NCBI GenBank assembly: GCA_001970955.1
Contig: MPUH01000328.1
Coordinates: 1-64,000, forward strand
Source: Stentor coeruleus
Lineage: Eukaryota; Ciliophora; Heterotrichea; Heterotrichida; Stentoridae
DNA length: 64,000 bases
Direction: 5' to 3'
Below the pieces are notes generated by a model. The model was not told the DNA's origin. It did not search any database and saw only the letters and a program-made list of their open reading frames with translations. Both the position numbers and the translations under genes were made by a program. Positions 32,487 through 43,940 of this stretch are shown one piece after another; the stretch's first letter is position 1; each line of letters begins with the position of its first letter.

Positions 32487-33017
32487 CTATATCACAATAT
32501 ACGCCATAACATTAGGTATTTTATTAATCTTAATATTATCTTCTGCATTAATCTTACTTTCTTTCACTGATGATATTTTATTATAAATTTGTGGCATAGT
32601 TTCTTTTTTACTAAAAATAGGCTTAATATGTTCATGCTTGTTCTTATCAATACTCATAATATCGCTTATATCTAATTCTTCACTTATGCTGTTTTCCATA
32701 TCATTTTTAAATTTTTTAACTTTGCCTTGAGGTTTATTTTCTGATTTTCTTTTCTTTGGAATTTCCTCATTAATACTAAGAGTTTCTATGGTACTTTTAT
32801 CGCTTTGTTCAGAGCAAGCGAGATTTTTTTCTAGTTTTTCTTCAGAAAATAGTCTTATGATTTTTTTTTTAGGTCTTTTTCTAGTCAGAGGATTAGACCG
32901 GTTTAATACATCAACGTAAAGTTCTTCGGCTAATATATGACGGAGGATAAGGGCTTGTAAAGATATGTAAAAAAGTGAAAGGGTGTCTTTCATTATTAAA
33001 AACCCATATTGGGGCAT
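32487..33017 (-). CDS. Charged, probably nuclear protein of unknown function
   Basis: A 176-residue protein. A hydrophobic/helical N-terminus (about 5-35) leads into a basic cluster (RKRPKKKIIRLF) and another (PKKRKSE), which look like nuclear localisation signals, then a K/E/I-rich tail. No domain recognised. Intronless; ATG preceded by C-rich sequence on the coding strand. Confidence 0.5.
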   Translation of the reverse strand: MPQYGFLIMKDTLSLFYISLQALILRHILAEELYVDVLNRSNPLTRKRPKKKIIRLFSEEKLEKNLACSEQSDKSTIETLSINEEIPKKRKSENKPQGKVKKFKNDMENSISEELDISDIMSIDKNKHEHIKPIFSKKETMPQIYNKISSVKESKINAEDNIKINKIPNVMAYIVI

Positions 33018-34301
33018 TAGGGTTTTAGTGTTTATTAGTATAATTTGAATGTATGAGAAATTTATTGTAGGATTTGTGGAATTTGGATAAGGATTTTTAT
33101 GGTTAAGTTTTTATTTGGATTTTAGGAATACATGAGATTTTTCAGATAAGTTTTGGATGTGGTTTATATGGTTGATTTTGATTATTTTATAAATAAGGAT
33201 GATTTTGATTATTTTATAAATAAGGATGATTTTATTAGATATGAGGAAGGATGATTAAAATTAGGGTTTAAGATTATAAATAAGGATGATTTTATTAGAT
33301 ATGAGGAAGGATGATTAAAATTAGGGTTTAAGATATAGAAGAAGATTTTGATTTAAATGAAGAAGATTTTTAAGTTTAAATACTTATAGGATATTATAAA
33401 AGTTTATAGGATTTAAGATATAAAAAGGATTAGGTTTAGAATGTACCGAAAAATCACTGTTGATTGTGCTTCCCTTTAGGTAATAGTTTTAATAATAAAT
33501 ATATAAAAGCAGGAAAATATAGTAATTTTAATAACACCTTGGCAGTGTGAAAATATTCGTCATTTTTATTTTTTCCAATTTTCACTTTTATTCTGTATAA
33601 CTTTTTCTATCAAACTTCATATTTAAAAGCTAACTCTCAATATATATTCCAAAAATGCAACCTTTATAAAAAACTCTCATATAAAATCTCAACTTTTTAA
33701 TCATCTTTTAAGCGAAGCAACTTTTTTTACATGACTCAAAATTTGGCAAATAAAAAACTTAACTTTTTCATTCCATATGGATATTCTTTATCATCAGAAA
33801 AAAATATAATAATTTATTAATGACTGATTAGATTTTACTACATTATAAAATTACCGAAATTTATATCTACCAAAAATATTACGAATATTAAAACCTTTTA
33901 TATAAATAATTTCTAATAATTAGACACAAAATTTCTCTCACAACCTGAATATTCATATAAACTACACTGAAATAAACAAAAAAATACTTTTTTAATCTAA
34001 GAAAAATAACTTAGAAAAGTTCTGATGCAAAAATACTTATGATATAGAAAATCAACTTTTAGATTCATATTCTAATTTCCTAGATAAATAATTGATATGA
34101 TTGCATATATATGAAGCAGTAGATAATATATAACATTTAGTTGTAACATATCTAAATTACACTATTACCAAAACTCTCTCTACCTTTGTTTCCTAAAAAA
34201 AATTCACTCTATCAAATCATAAAGTTATAACTTTTCCCTAAGAACTCAGTCATTTCAGTCATCAATATGATTTAATTTACTCCATTAATTTCCCTTATAA
34301 A
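33018..34301. other. Intergenic with nested duplications
   Basis: 33020-33460 is G/T-rich (5' flank of the minus-strand gene) and holds the duplications at 33180-33335. 33480-34300 is AT-rich, becoming C/A-rich just before the dioxygenase gene. No gene. Confidence 0.55.
33174..33335. repeat. Two nested tandem duplications (27-bp and 60-bp units)
   Basis: GATTATTTTATAAATAAGG recurs at a 27-bp step (33180 and 33207). The following block containing ATGAGGAAGGATGATT recurs at exactly 60 bp (33241 and 33301). Copies look identical. The two units overlap in the AAATAAGGATGATTTT segment. Confidence 0.8.
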
Positions 34302-35144
34302 ATGCTTTCTCGGGTACCAAAGAAACTTATTGCCTCAACCATCAAGCCAGGACTTAAAGGTATACTCAATGAGTCTCAAGTAAGACAATACGAAGAAGAT
34401 GGATTCTTAGTTCTAAAAAATGTCTTACCAGCTCACATCCGTGATAACCTTGTCAGATGGGCTGATGAACTAGAAGCTAAGCCAGAGGCCCCAGGAAAGT
34501 GGATGAAGTACTTCGAAGTTGACAAAATGACCGGCAAAAAGCTCCTATGCCGTGTTGAGAACTTCCTACCTTTCTATAATGACTTGAAAGAATTGTCCTA
34601 TGGACTAATAAACGATATGAGCGGAGACCTCTTCAGAGAAGATTCAGTTATATACAAGGAGAAAATTAACTTCAAATTCCCTCATGGAAATGGTTTCACA
34701 GCTCATCAGGACCAACCAGCCTTCGTATCATTCGGGTTGAAGAAATTATTGACCGTCCTTTTGCCTATAGACCCAAACACTAGAGAGTCTGGAGGTTTAG
34801 ATTTTGCTTATGCCTGGCATAAATCAAGAGAAATCATGCCTCAAAACAGTGATGGAGGTATTAGAACTGATTTAGAAGCCAGGATGAATTGGTTCCCAAT
34901 TGATGCTACAGCAGGAGATATGGTGTTTTTTGACAGTTACTCACCTCATCGTAGTGATATAAACTACAGTACTTTTACAAGGAGGAATTTGTATCTGACT
35001 TACAACCCATTGTCTGATGGCAGCTATAGAGAAAAATACTATATTGAAAAAAGGGAAAAGTTCCCTCCAGAATGTGAAAGAGATCCAAATAAAGATTATA
35101 GTGAAGGTGCTAGGGTGTTTAATGTTGCTAACCCTATTAAATAG
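34302..35144 (+). CDS. Phytanoyl-CoA dioxygenase (PhyH) family oxygenase
   Basis: A 280-residue Fe(II)/2-oxoglutarate oxygenase. The facial triad is visible: H135-Q-D137 (GFTAHQDQPAF) and H216 (SYSPHRSDIN), with Arg 227-228 placed to bind 2-oxoglutarate. YEEDGFLVLKNVLP at about 30-43 is the typical PhyH opening. Such enzymes hydroxylate fatty acyl-CoA or other small substrates; the substrate here cannot be read. The first 20 residues are basic, without acids (MLSRVPKKLIASTIKPG), and could target mitochondria. G+C and codon use are richer than neighbours, hinting at high expression. Intronless. Confidence 0.9.
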   Translation: MLSRVPKKLIASTIKPGLKGILNESQVRQYEEDGFLVLKNVLPAHIRDNLVRWADELEAKPEAPGKWMKYFEVDKMTGKKLLCRVENFLPFYNDLKELSYGLINDMSGDLFREDSVIYKEKINFKFPHGNGFTAHQDQPAFVSFGLKKLLTVLLPIDPNTRESGGLDFAYAWHKSREIMPQNSDGGIRTDLEARMNWFPIDATAGDMVFFDSYSPHRSDINYSTFTRRNLYLTYNPLSDGSYREKYYIEKREKFPPECERDPNKDYSEGARVFNVANPIK

Positions 35145-37899
35145 ACAGAAATAATAATTTAACTTTAATATGAGAAAATATTTGTTTGGAGTGTTGGGGA
35201 AGAGGTTTTATGTGTTAGGGTAGAGGTTTTATGCTTAAAAACTCTTGATATTGAAGGTTTTATGGGTAGATGATATTTATTTTATGTGATGGACATTGGG
35301 AATTTTTTCAACAGTGGAAAAAATGGTGAGATGTGAAAAAGTAAGGAAAAAGTTTGGGGATTGGTTTGAATTTTTAAAAGGTAGTTGGGATTTGTGATTT
35401 TTTTAATTGGTTTTGTTTTATTAGGAAAATGTTTAGATTAGTATTAGGATTTTGGAGTGTAAGCTGAAGGAGTTGGATGCTAAACTTAAAGCAAATGATT
35501 GTAGTGTGTTTATATTTTTCATATAAAAATAAAATTTAGTAGTGATGAGGAAAGATTTTAGAATAATGTCTAGATGGTTTGTGTGATTTTAGAAATTGAG
35601 TAATTACTAGGAAAATAATCATTATTTAGGTTCCAAGAATTTGATGAAGTTAGAGTGTTGTCAATGATGTTATATTAAAGATCCTAGATTTATGAATCAT
35701 ATTATTCTCTTGGTTTGATTATTAGGGAAAAAGATTGCATTTTTTATGCTGACTACTCAAGCCATATAACATGATAACAATTTTTTAAAATTGGCAAAAA
35801 AGTTCGGTGCTGTTAGAAATCGAAGTTAAAATAAAGGTAATGCCTTATGAGATTTGACAAACTAGCGGAAGGTGATATATGTTTTGAGAAGCCAATAAAG
35901 TATTGAGTTTTTTTATTATGATGATTTACTCTTATGTGTGAATTTTGATCAGCATGATAATTAATTGAAGATTTTTTTGTCATACCAGCTTTGGCCCTAA
36001 TATAGAAAATTGAGTTTGTATTATATTAAATACTTGAAATCTGTTGAAGAAAGTTTAAAGCATAATTGAGGTTTTTGAGTAAGGACTTGCAGCTCAGATT
36101 AAATTTTATTTGACCAAGATTTACAAAGCTAAAGAGGAAATCGATAACAATTACTGATATTAAAAATTAAGAATTTAGAAGATACTTGTGGAGTTTCACA
36201 TAAGGCATACAGAACCTTGTGTTTAATACAAGATTCATAATCGATATAAGTTTTATAAAAATAAACCAAAATGAGCTTTTGGTGTTTATGAAAAGTATTA
36301 TAATCGCTATTTTAGAATTAGAACTCAGTAAGCTTGAAAATTTTCTCATTAAACTGGGTGTTAGGGTGTTAAAAATATATTTGAAGGCTTGCATTTTTTT
36401 GTATTAGGAAAAACTACCGCTTTTAAGAGCTTTTCAATCAAAATTCTCAAATTTAATATGTATAATAGTAACCTTAGAATGAATATGAAAAAACTTTTAA
36501 GTAAAATGTGTATATTAGTTAAAAAATATGAACAAGTTATAAATGCTTTTAAGTTTTTATGCGAAAATAAAGAAAGCAACTAGATCGTAATATCACATCT
36601 TATGAGAGAACTAAAAATATCAATTGAAAATATTAGCTATATATAAAATAGTTATGAAAAGTCTTGAAAAAATCTGTTTCTAAACTGGGTATTAAATTTT
36701 AATATAAAATGGTATGTGTAAATGTAGTCAGCCAAGATCTAATAGCGAATATTCGGCTAGGTCTTTCAAATTTTCTTTTTTTACGCTGAAGAAATTTAGT
36801 TAAAAATAAAAATTTTCGCTAAAGTGTTTAGATATATGAAAGTTATGTCTAGGCTAGGAAAAACTCTTATCGCATTGAGGGGTTTATATTCTAATATATA
36901 ATACTATTATAAAATAGGCTTTATTATAAGAAAACTATACAATTTTTGAATTGTCATCATATACATTTTATATTAAAGCTTGATATAATTATGAGAAAAT
37001 CCTAAGATACAGTACTAGAAGTTTATTTTGCAGATAAACTTTGTTAAAGTCTAGTAAATATTTAAAATTAGCGGCAAATAATATTTTTGCTCATTAAGCA
37101 GAATCATCGACCCTGCAGAAATTGCAAATAAAAATCCACAAGCAATTTATATAAAAGCATGCATAATTAAGATGTTTAGAGTAAAATCCTAAATCAAAAT
37201 TAGTTTTTTCCTTTATCTCTGATTTTACCCTAAAATGAGCAAATTGGACCATTCTGTGAAATAAAAGCAAAGACAACAACCCAATAATCCCAAGTACATA
37301 GGCCAATATAAAAACTACAACATTCTAAAACTCAGCAGTAAGAATCAAAGGAAACAGTAGAAATCAAAGTAAAAACTTTAAGATATAGTTTTAAAAGGAT
37401 AGCATGATACAATATAGAGATTAAAATATTGAATTTTCGATAAGGAGGAAAATTATCATGTATTTTACTTAGAATTATATACAAGGTATTAATATCAATA
37501 CATATAATTTTTAATGAGGTTATTAATATCATAACTTTCTTTTACGCGATATGATACAAAAGACATATTTTTTGTATAATATCAATACTTCATCACAAGA
37601 CTCAAAGAACTATCAATTTGATAATTCATTAGTTAAATAAAATAATTTAATATGAAATGATAATCAATAAGAACTTATTTTAAAAAATACATGAAATGAG
37701 GCCACACAAATGTCTATTCTTCAAAAAACATCAAACACAAAAGTTTTTGCCAATCAAAAATATAGCAAGACATCAAGTTTTTTCCTATTATCAAACTAAA
37801 ATAAGTTAATTTTTTTTAGCTTTTTAAATATTATATAAAAAAGTTATACTTCAAATTAAGATCGAAAACTAGTGAAAATTTTCTCTAGCCTGATTATAT
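35145..37899. other. 2.7-kb decayed AT-rich island
   Basis: 35160-35470 is the G/T-rich 3' flank of the dioxygenase gene. 35500-37850 has no strand bias and no intact gene. Around 36050-36600 and 36830-36960 the plus strand reads as long frames broken by all three stops, with phrases such as MSRLGKTLIAL and IIRKLYNF that recall TPR repeats. This may be a very old pseudogene, but I cannot prove a family. Confidence 0.45.
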
Positions 37900-39093
37900 T
37901 TAATAGCTCTGTAAGCACAGATCTTTGATATTTTTAAACAATTCAATTAGTTTGTCTGCTTCACGCTCTTGGAAATTGCTTTTTATTATGATTTTTAAGT
38001 CTTCTTTAATTTTATCTTCAGAGGAGTATTCATCAAGATATCTGAAATATTCTAATAAAGTCATCATATCTTCGTCATTTATATTTAAGGAAGATATATA
38101 AGAAAGTGCTTTAGATACAAGTTTAGCTTTATCAAAACCATTAAAACACCCATTCCTTGAAATGCTTTTAGGTAAATTTGGCCTCCTAAAACACAAAATC
38201 CAAGGATGCCCTAAAGCATCTTTAGCACTAAACCTCAATCTTGTATCTTTATCCAAAACTGATGACAGAAAATCTAATAACAAAGGACTAGCTTCAGGTA
38301 TTCTACTCTGAATACCTTTAATATCAAGTGCTAAAATTTCCTCTTTAACTTCATTAAGACAAGTACCAAAATAAGGGTATTTTCCTGTCATCATCATAAG
38401 CAAAATAATCCCACAGCTCCAAATATCTACTTTTTCAGTATAAAACCCAGAAAACACTTCTGGAGCCAAACAATACTGTGTGCCAAAAATCCCTTTCGGC
38501 CTTTCATTATATTTTTTTCTATACGAACTACCAAAGTCAGCAATTTTCACATCCATTTTGTCTTTTTTCCCAAATAAAATATTTTCTAGTTTAAGGTCAC
38601 GATGGATAACTCCACATTTATGGATATAATCAACAGCTGAAAATATTTGACTCATAATCTGAGCTGATGTTTTCTCATCGAATTTTCCTAAAATCTTAAG
38701 TTTTTCTAACAAATTCCCCCCTTTACAATACTCTAAAGCTATATAAAAAGCATTTTTATCTTCACTAGTTTCATAGAATTTTACAATATTAGGATGATCG
38801 AATTCTTTTAATAGGGCTGCTTCAATAAGACAGTATTTTGTGTCTTGGTGTTGTAGATTTAGTAACTGCTTTTTGATAATTTTTAAAGCTAGTTTCTGTG
38901 ATGATGTTGGATCAAGGGATAAGACTACTTCGGAAAATGCTCCTTTTCCTAGTTTTTTTAGATGGATGTAGTTGTTTAAGCCTGTCTTTGGAGAAATCAA
39001 CTGGGCTTGTTGGGGATTTTTACTGGTTTCATCGTTTTTATGAACCTTGTGATTTTGGCCTTTTGTACCATAATTAGACAATCCACAGCCCAT
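37900..39093 (-). CDS. Dually acylated CDPK-like protein kinase without EF-hands
   Basis: A 397-residue kinase. It starts MGCGLSNYG: Gly2 plus Cys3 is a strong N-myristoylation/palmitoylation signal, so membrane-bound. The kinase domain (about 41-300) has KLGKGAFSEV, ALKII, HRDLKLENILF (KLEN for the usual KPEN), ADFGSSY, APEVF and VDIWSCGIIL. The C-terminal 90 residues are helical and acidic and resemble the CDPK regulatory segment, but no EF-hand loop survives. It may be Ca2+-independent or activated by a partner. Stop is TAA. Sits alone between two AT-rich islands. Confidence 0.88.
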   Translation of the reverse strand: MGCGLSNYGTKGQNHKVHKNDETSKNPQQAQLISPKTGLNNYIHLKKLGKGAFSEVVLSLDPTSSQKLALKIIKKQLLNLQHQDTKYCLIEAALLKEFDHPNIVKFYETSEDKNAFYIALEYCKGGNLLEKLKILGKFDEKTSAQIMSQIFSAVDYIHKCGVIHRDLKLENILFGKKDKMDVKIADFGSSYRKKYNERPKGIFGTQYCLAPEVFSGFYTEKVDIWSCGIILLMMMTGKYPYFGTCLNEVKEEILALDIKGIQSRIPEASPLLLDFLSSVLDKDTRLRFSAKDALGHPWILCFRRPNLPKSISRNGCFNGFDKAKLVSKALSYISSLNINDEDMMTLLEYFRYLDEYSSEDKIKEDLKIIIKSNFQEREADKLIELFKNIKDLCLQSY

Positions 39094-40662
39094 TAAATTT
39101 TATATGGAACAAATTCGACGTAGAATAACAAATTATAAAAATGAAGTAGAAATATACTACAACTTTGGCTTTATTATGATATTTCAATAGTAACACTTTA
39201 ATTTAAGGGTTTTGAATAAGAAAATTGCCATAACGCCAAAAATTTTAAGTAGGTTTTTTGAAACTCTTACTTCTTATCAAAATAAGAATTTCTTTTAACC
39301 TAGTCATCACTTGCATGTAACGATTTTTATTTTAATTGTATCAGATTTAAAAGGTTTAAGTTTTTGTCAAATATAATAATATTTTCGATTTTGTGTATAT
39401 GCTGAAAATGAAATTTTAAATTTTCAAGGAAAAAATTGTATGTGAGTCAAACAAAATCTTGTTATAAAGTATTTTGTTATAAAAAAACTAGAGGATGATT
39501 GATTTGCGTTTATAAGCTTTGAGGTATGATATTTGAGGAATTGGGATTATTTCAAATATATTTAAAGTAGGATTTGATAAATATGTTAGGGTATAAAAGA
39601 AATAACTGTGCTAAAATTTTACATGCAGCGATTTTTTATAATAATATTTATCCTAACTCATAACAAACTTTGATTAGCTTACTTAATACAATTTTGATTA
39701 GAATTGTAACAATAATTTTACCCATATTTCCTCCATCCGAATCCTGATTGCCATAGCAATTCTCATAGCATAAAGCTAAGCATATCAACAAATATTTATA
39801 TATAATGATAACAAAAATAGGTTTATTTTCTTCTTTTGAAATCTATCATATTTCTTATAGGATTCTTACTATGTAAAAATTCCATTTAAATATTTATATA
39901 CTTAAATCAAAAATCATGATAATATAGTTTCTGACACTGATTTTATGTCAAATCCTATACCCCCAACTACAATAATCTATTACTATTTTTACCTTATAAT
40001 AAACATATCACAAAATAATTATCTACATATCAAATTTCTTATTAAATCTCTTCATATAATATCATCTTCTCAATATATCTTCATAAAACATACTCTTTTC
40101 TTAGCATATCTCTTCATAAAACATACTCTTTTCTTAACATATCTCTTCATACAAAATCATTTCTTTCAAAATATGTCTTCATTTAATATCAAATTTTCTT
40201 AGCATATCTCTTCATATAATATAAAATTTTCTTAGCATATCACTTCATACAACATCATTTCTTTCTTGCATATCTTTTTACACAATATAAAATTCTCTCA
40301 TGATAATTCTTCATACAATACCACAATTCCTAGCATATCCCAAAAAATATGATCTTCTCTAACATATTTCTTCATACATATAATCTTATCTTCTCTCAAC
40401 ATATTTCCTCATACACACAAAATCCTTAATTCTTAGAGCATCTCTATATCAAATATCATCATCTCTAAACATATTTCTTCATACAAAAACATTTTCATAA
40501 TAAAATATCAAAATCTATTATCTTATATCTACATTTCACACAAAAACCCCAAACCCTTTCACAACCAAAATAACCAAATACTCATATAATTCCCTATAAC
40601 ATCCATAACTCATTATCATCATAAAGCATCCTAATCATTTTATAAAAATAATCTATTTGAAA
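39094..40662. other. Divergent intergenic region with degenerate repeat array
   Basis: 39100-39900 is AT-rich without genes. 39940-40660 is strongly C/A/T-rich and G-poor, the 5' flank of the GTPase gene, and includes the array at 40030-40500. The 85-codon frame at 39945-40202 is produced by the array. Confidence 0.55.
40030..40500 (+). repeat. Degenerate minisatellite upstream of GTPase gene
   Basis: About a dozen imperfect units of roughly 30-45 bp sharing the core CATATCTCTTCATA, often followed by A-rich and then TTTCTTAG-like sequence. The cores are almost free of G. The array ends about 160 bp before the start codon at 40663. Confidence 0.75.
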
Positions 40663-42852
40663 ATGAATTCTATCGATTTCAAAAAAAAATTCCAAGAAGT
40701 TCTATTAATGATTCCAGATGATATCCCTATTATAAGCTCTTTAGGTAAACAAAGTCGAGGTAAATCTTCATGTTTAAGTGTCGTCTTCCAAGATCCAGAT
40801 ATTCCTAATAAAAGTGAAGGAAACATAATAAAAGGAACTAATGTTGTATATTGTAGTACCCAAGAGAATTTCTCATTATTTGATATAGAAGGTTTAGAAA
40901 GTTCAGAGAGTAATTTTTCTAGAGATGTTTTTAACATGAGTTCTACGTTTATCGTATCAGACTTAATAATATTACATATAAGCCAAGATGACTTAGAAAA
41001 CTCGAAATTTATTAAAAACTTTGCTTATACTTTCTATCAAAGTTTTAAAGCATGTCGGAAATATATAGAAAAATTCCCTGCTATAATCTTATTAATTCGT
41101 GACCCAAGATGGACAACCCCAACAAAACAGACACTTGAAAGCTATAGTAAACTAGTTAATGATTTTCAAGAAACTGTGAATAATCATATACAAGAATATT
41201 CTGAAGAAATATCTAGGCTTGTAAATGTTTTTTATTCTCAGTATTGTGAAAGTGATGATGAAAATGCTAGAAATGAATTTATGAATAATTTTAATATAGA
41301 AAACAGCACATGTCACTTTTCGGTGATTACGTATTATATTGTGTTTTTTCAATTTATATTGAAAAATAAAACTACTGAGTATTTTGAAATGAAAGAAAAT
41401 GATGGGGTTGTAACTTTAGAACAGTCTAAGTTTTCGGATTTGGAAATTATTGTTAGAAATGTTGGGAAGAAAATATCGGAAAAACTTAGAGAGAGAATTG
41501 ATAAGTTGATGAATGGGAGATTTGAATGTGATTATTGTGCTAGCTCTAGGGTTAAGAATATTATAGGGGATAGTTTATATGGGAAAATTAGGATTAAGTT
41601 GGTTGAATGTGTGTATTGGGATACAAGGTATGAGATATTGCTGAAAAGTGAGAATGTTAGTCAGTTTTTGAGGGTTTTTGAGAAATATTGTGCGATTAGT
41701 AAGAGTGTTGATGAGCTTTTTAAAAAAATTAACAAGAAAATCACAAAAGTTGTCAAAGTTTCTGATATTGATAATTTGCGTAAACATCATGAAGCAAGCA
41801 TTGGTATTATACAAGATTCATCAAAAAGTGACCCAGAAATCATGTGTGCCGCTATTGAATACGCCAGGTTTTTATCAGTAGGTTGTTTCATTCAATCTTT
41901 TGCTTTATCTTTATCATTAAAAGAATCTTTAACTTATCAGGCACTATTTTCTATCTTAAATTACCCTGATAATGATGAACTGAATTCTAATTTCATACAA
42001 GAAATCAGTATAAACCTTTCAAAATTTGAATGTATAAGTTACTATGACAATGATTTCAAAAATATCTTAAAAGGGATTTTTCCTATAAAATTTGCTCTTT
42101 ATGAATGTATTTTTGAAATCTATAAAAAGATTATAGATAATAGTTTGAATCACGATTTTATATATCAAGAAATTATAAGAGAGCATATTGGAAAAATTTC
42201 ATCTTATAAATTCTTGCATCGAATCGAGTCTTTTTTAGCTCTTTTTAAAGATTTCTATTTATATGATAAATATGTATTAGTTCAGTTTATAGAAGATTTA
42301 GTAGAAATGCATATGAATGAACTTCGACATAAAATTTCATTTTATCCTTGCTTACCAGAAAGAGCATATAATTTCTACACAGTTTCTGATATCGGATTAA
42401 TAATCTTACCAAAATGCATCTATGGGTTTCTGCCGAATCTTTCCTTGGTTCTAAAGAAAATCCTCAACATTTCTAAATGGGAAATATCCATACCATTAGC
42501 CGCAGGGACAACATTATCAGTAGCAACAGGTGTTGCTGGTTTTCTTATTCCTGCAATAAGCTTTGTTGTACCTGGAGTACAAGTTGCTGGTGTAACTGGA
42601 TGGATTATATGTAAATCATTAACTGGTAGTAAGAAAAAAACTGTTTCTATAATTTATAAATGCCCTAAAGATTTAAAAATTGCTCATGTTGGTGTGTTTG
42701 GGATACAAATGAATTGTTCTTTTGAAAAAGAAAACTATAGGTTTAGCGATTATAAATTTGTAGGGTCATGCAAATTGAAGCCTAATAATAAAAATTCATA
42801 TGCAACAGTTGGGGAGATTAAGGCATATATAGTCTGTTATGCTGACAGATAA
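40663..42852 (+). CDS. GB1/RHD3-type (dynamin superfamily) large GTPase, membrane-anchored
   Basis: A 729-residue protein from ATG 40663. The P-loop is GKQSRGKSS (28-36), switch II/G3 is FDIEGLESS (about 72-80) with the D-x-EG form of guanylate-binding protein, atlastin and RHD3 families, and the G4 equivalent is LLIRDPRW (about 145), with the RD signature of those families. The middle 400 residues are helical. Near 605-655 lie hydrophobic, glycine/alanine-rich segments (IPLAAGTTLSVATGVAGFLIP, then VVPGVQVAGVTG) that may form a membrane hairpin, followed by a 70-residue beta-rich tail. I infer a membrane-remodelling GTPase. It could equally be a VLIG-like protein; no closer assignment is possible. 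Intronless. Confidence 0.75.
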   Translation: MNSIDFKKKFQEVLLMIPDDIPIISSLGKQSRGKSSCLSVVFQDPDIPNKSEGNIIKGTNVVYCSTQENFSLFDIEGLESSESNFSRDVFNMSSTFIVSDLIILHISQDDLENSKFIKNFAYTFYQSFKACRKYIEKFPAIILLIRDPRWTTPTKQTLESYSKLVNDFQETVNNHIQEYSEEISRLVNVFYSQYCESDDENARNEFMNNFNIENSTCHFSVITYYIVFFQFILKNKTTEYFEMKENDGVVTLEQSKFSDLEIIVRNVGKKISEKLRERIDKLMNGRFECDYCASSRVKNIIGDSLYGKIRIKLVECVYWDTRYEILLKSENVSQFLRVFEKYCAISKSVDELFKKINKKITKVVKVSDIDNLRKHHEASIGIIQDSSKSDPEIMCAAIEYARFLSVGCFIQSFALSLSLKESLTYQALFSILNYPDNDELNSNFIQEISINLSKFECISYYDNDFKNILKGIFPIKFALYECIFEIYKKIIDNSLNHDFIYQEIIREHIGKISSYKFLHRIESFLALFKDFYLYDKYVLVQFIEDLVEMHMNELRHKISFYPCLPERAYNFYTVSDIGLIILPKCIYGFLPNLSLVLKKILNISKWEISIPLAAGTTLSVATGVAGFLIPAISFVVPGVQVAGVTGWIICKSLTGSKKKTVSIIYKCPKDLKIAHVGVFGIQMNCSFEKENYRFSDYKFVGSCKLKPNNKNSYATVGEIKAYIVCYADR

Positions 42853-43940
42853 AAACTTTTAGTAAAGAAGGATTTTAAATTTAGATTGATTTAGAATTAT
42901 TAATTGATGGAAGAAAATAGATAATGCGTATTAAAAGTATATATGATATTAGGAAGAAGGGTAGGGAATAATTATTTTTATGCTTTGAAACTAAAATTAT
43001 AATAAATTAGGTTAAGTTTTCGTTGAAAATGTGGTTGATTATTTAAAATTGTGTATTTTAGGTTATAAGAGTTTAAGCTAGAATATTTTAGCTAAGATTC
43101 ATAAATATATTTTGACTTTTCGTAGCTTTTAATTAAGTTTCTTAGATCTTCAAACGAGTATTTATTCTTCAGGGTTTAATTTTTCGATGATTTATAAAAA
43201 AACTAGTTTTTTTATGGTCGGTAACAAAAATAAAAAAGGTGAGTAGTTCTGCTAAACCCTTTTCTTAATACTGTAAGATTTATTTTTGGGTATTCTTTCT
43301 AAAGTATTTATGATATTCTCCTTATCATCTTCTACTTGAGATTAATGAACTTTTATTTTTTATGGTATAAGAGCATCTTTCAATTTTTTCCAATGATTTT
43401 TCGGTTTGTCTAGGATTTGTGAAATGGTGAGAAGATTGTTTTAAAGTGTCTTCAACTGATTTGGCTCTACTTCATTTTTTATTTTGATTTATATGCCTTT
43501 TATTGAGTTATTGCATTTAGAACTACCCTTTAAATTTTTGTTTAAAAGGATGGATAAAATGATAAGGAGTACATGAAGGTAAGTTGTATAAAGTGTGATA
43601 AGATTTAGATTTAAGATATATGGATGCTAGTAAATAAATAAATTATGTTTGCTATATAAGGGGATATTGTAAAACTTAAACCATTAAACTATATTAATCA
43701 CAATAGTTTTATATTGTTTATATGTATATTTTAATCACTATAAGCTGATTGTTTATAAAATAAATCAAATTTTATAATATCCTTTTGTTTCTTAGCACAT
43801 CAAATATTCAATCTTCATAATAACCACTGCTTTTCCTTTCAATCAAAACAACACATAAAATCTTATCCAATTCATTTCATATCTATATACAAAAAATAAT
43901 GCAAAACTTAAATACCCAACATAAAAAAATATAAATTCTA
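42853..43940. other. Intergenic, possible old coding relic
   Basis: 42900-43000 is weakly G-rich and 43790-43940 is C/A-rich (5' flank of PFDN6). On the minus strand 43030-43530 gives one frame with a readable stretch (SRAKSVEDTLKQSSHHF) but many stops. No family recognised. Confidence 0.45.

Noticed and set aside
36050-36970. TPR-repeat gene on the plus strand
   Set aside because: Long reading frame with TPR-like phrases but interrupted by all three stop codons every few dozen bases; no reliable repeat register.
39945-40202. 85-codon plus-strand frame
   Set aside because: Generated by the degenerate CATATCTCTTCATA array; repetitive and leucine/isoleucine-rich only because of base bias.
43030-43530. 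Coding-like frame on the minus strand
   Set aside because: About a dozen stops, mostly TAA as expected from AT-rich DNA, and no family resemblance.
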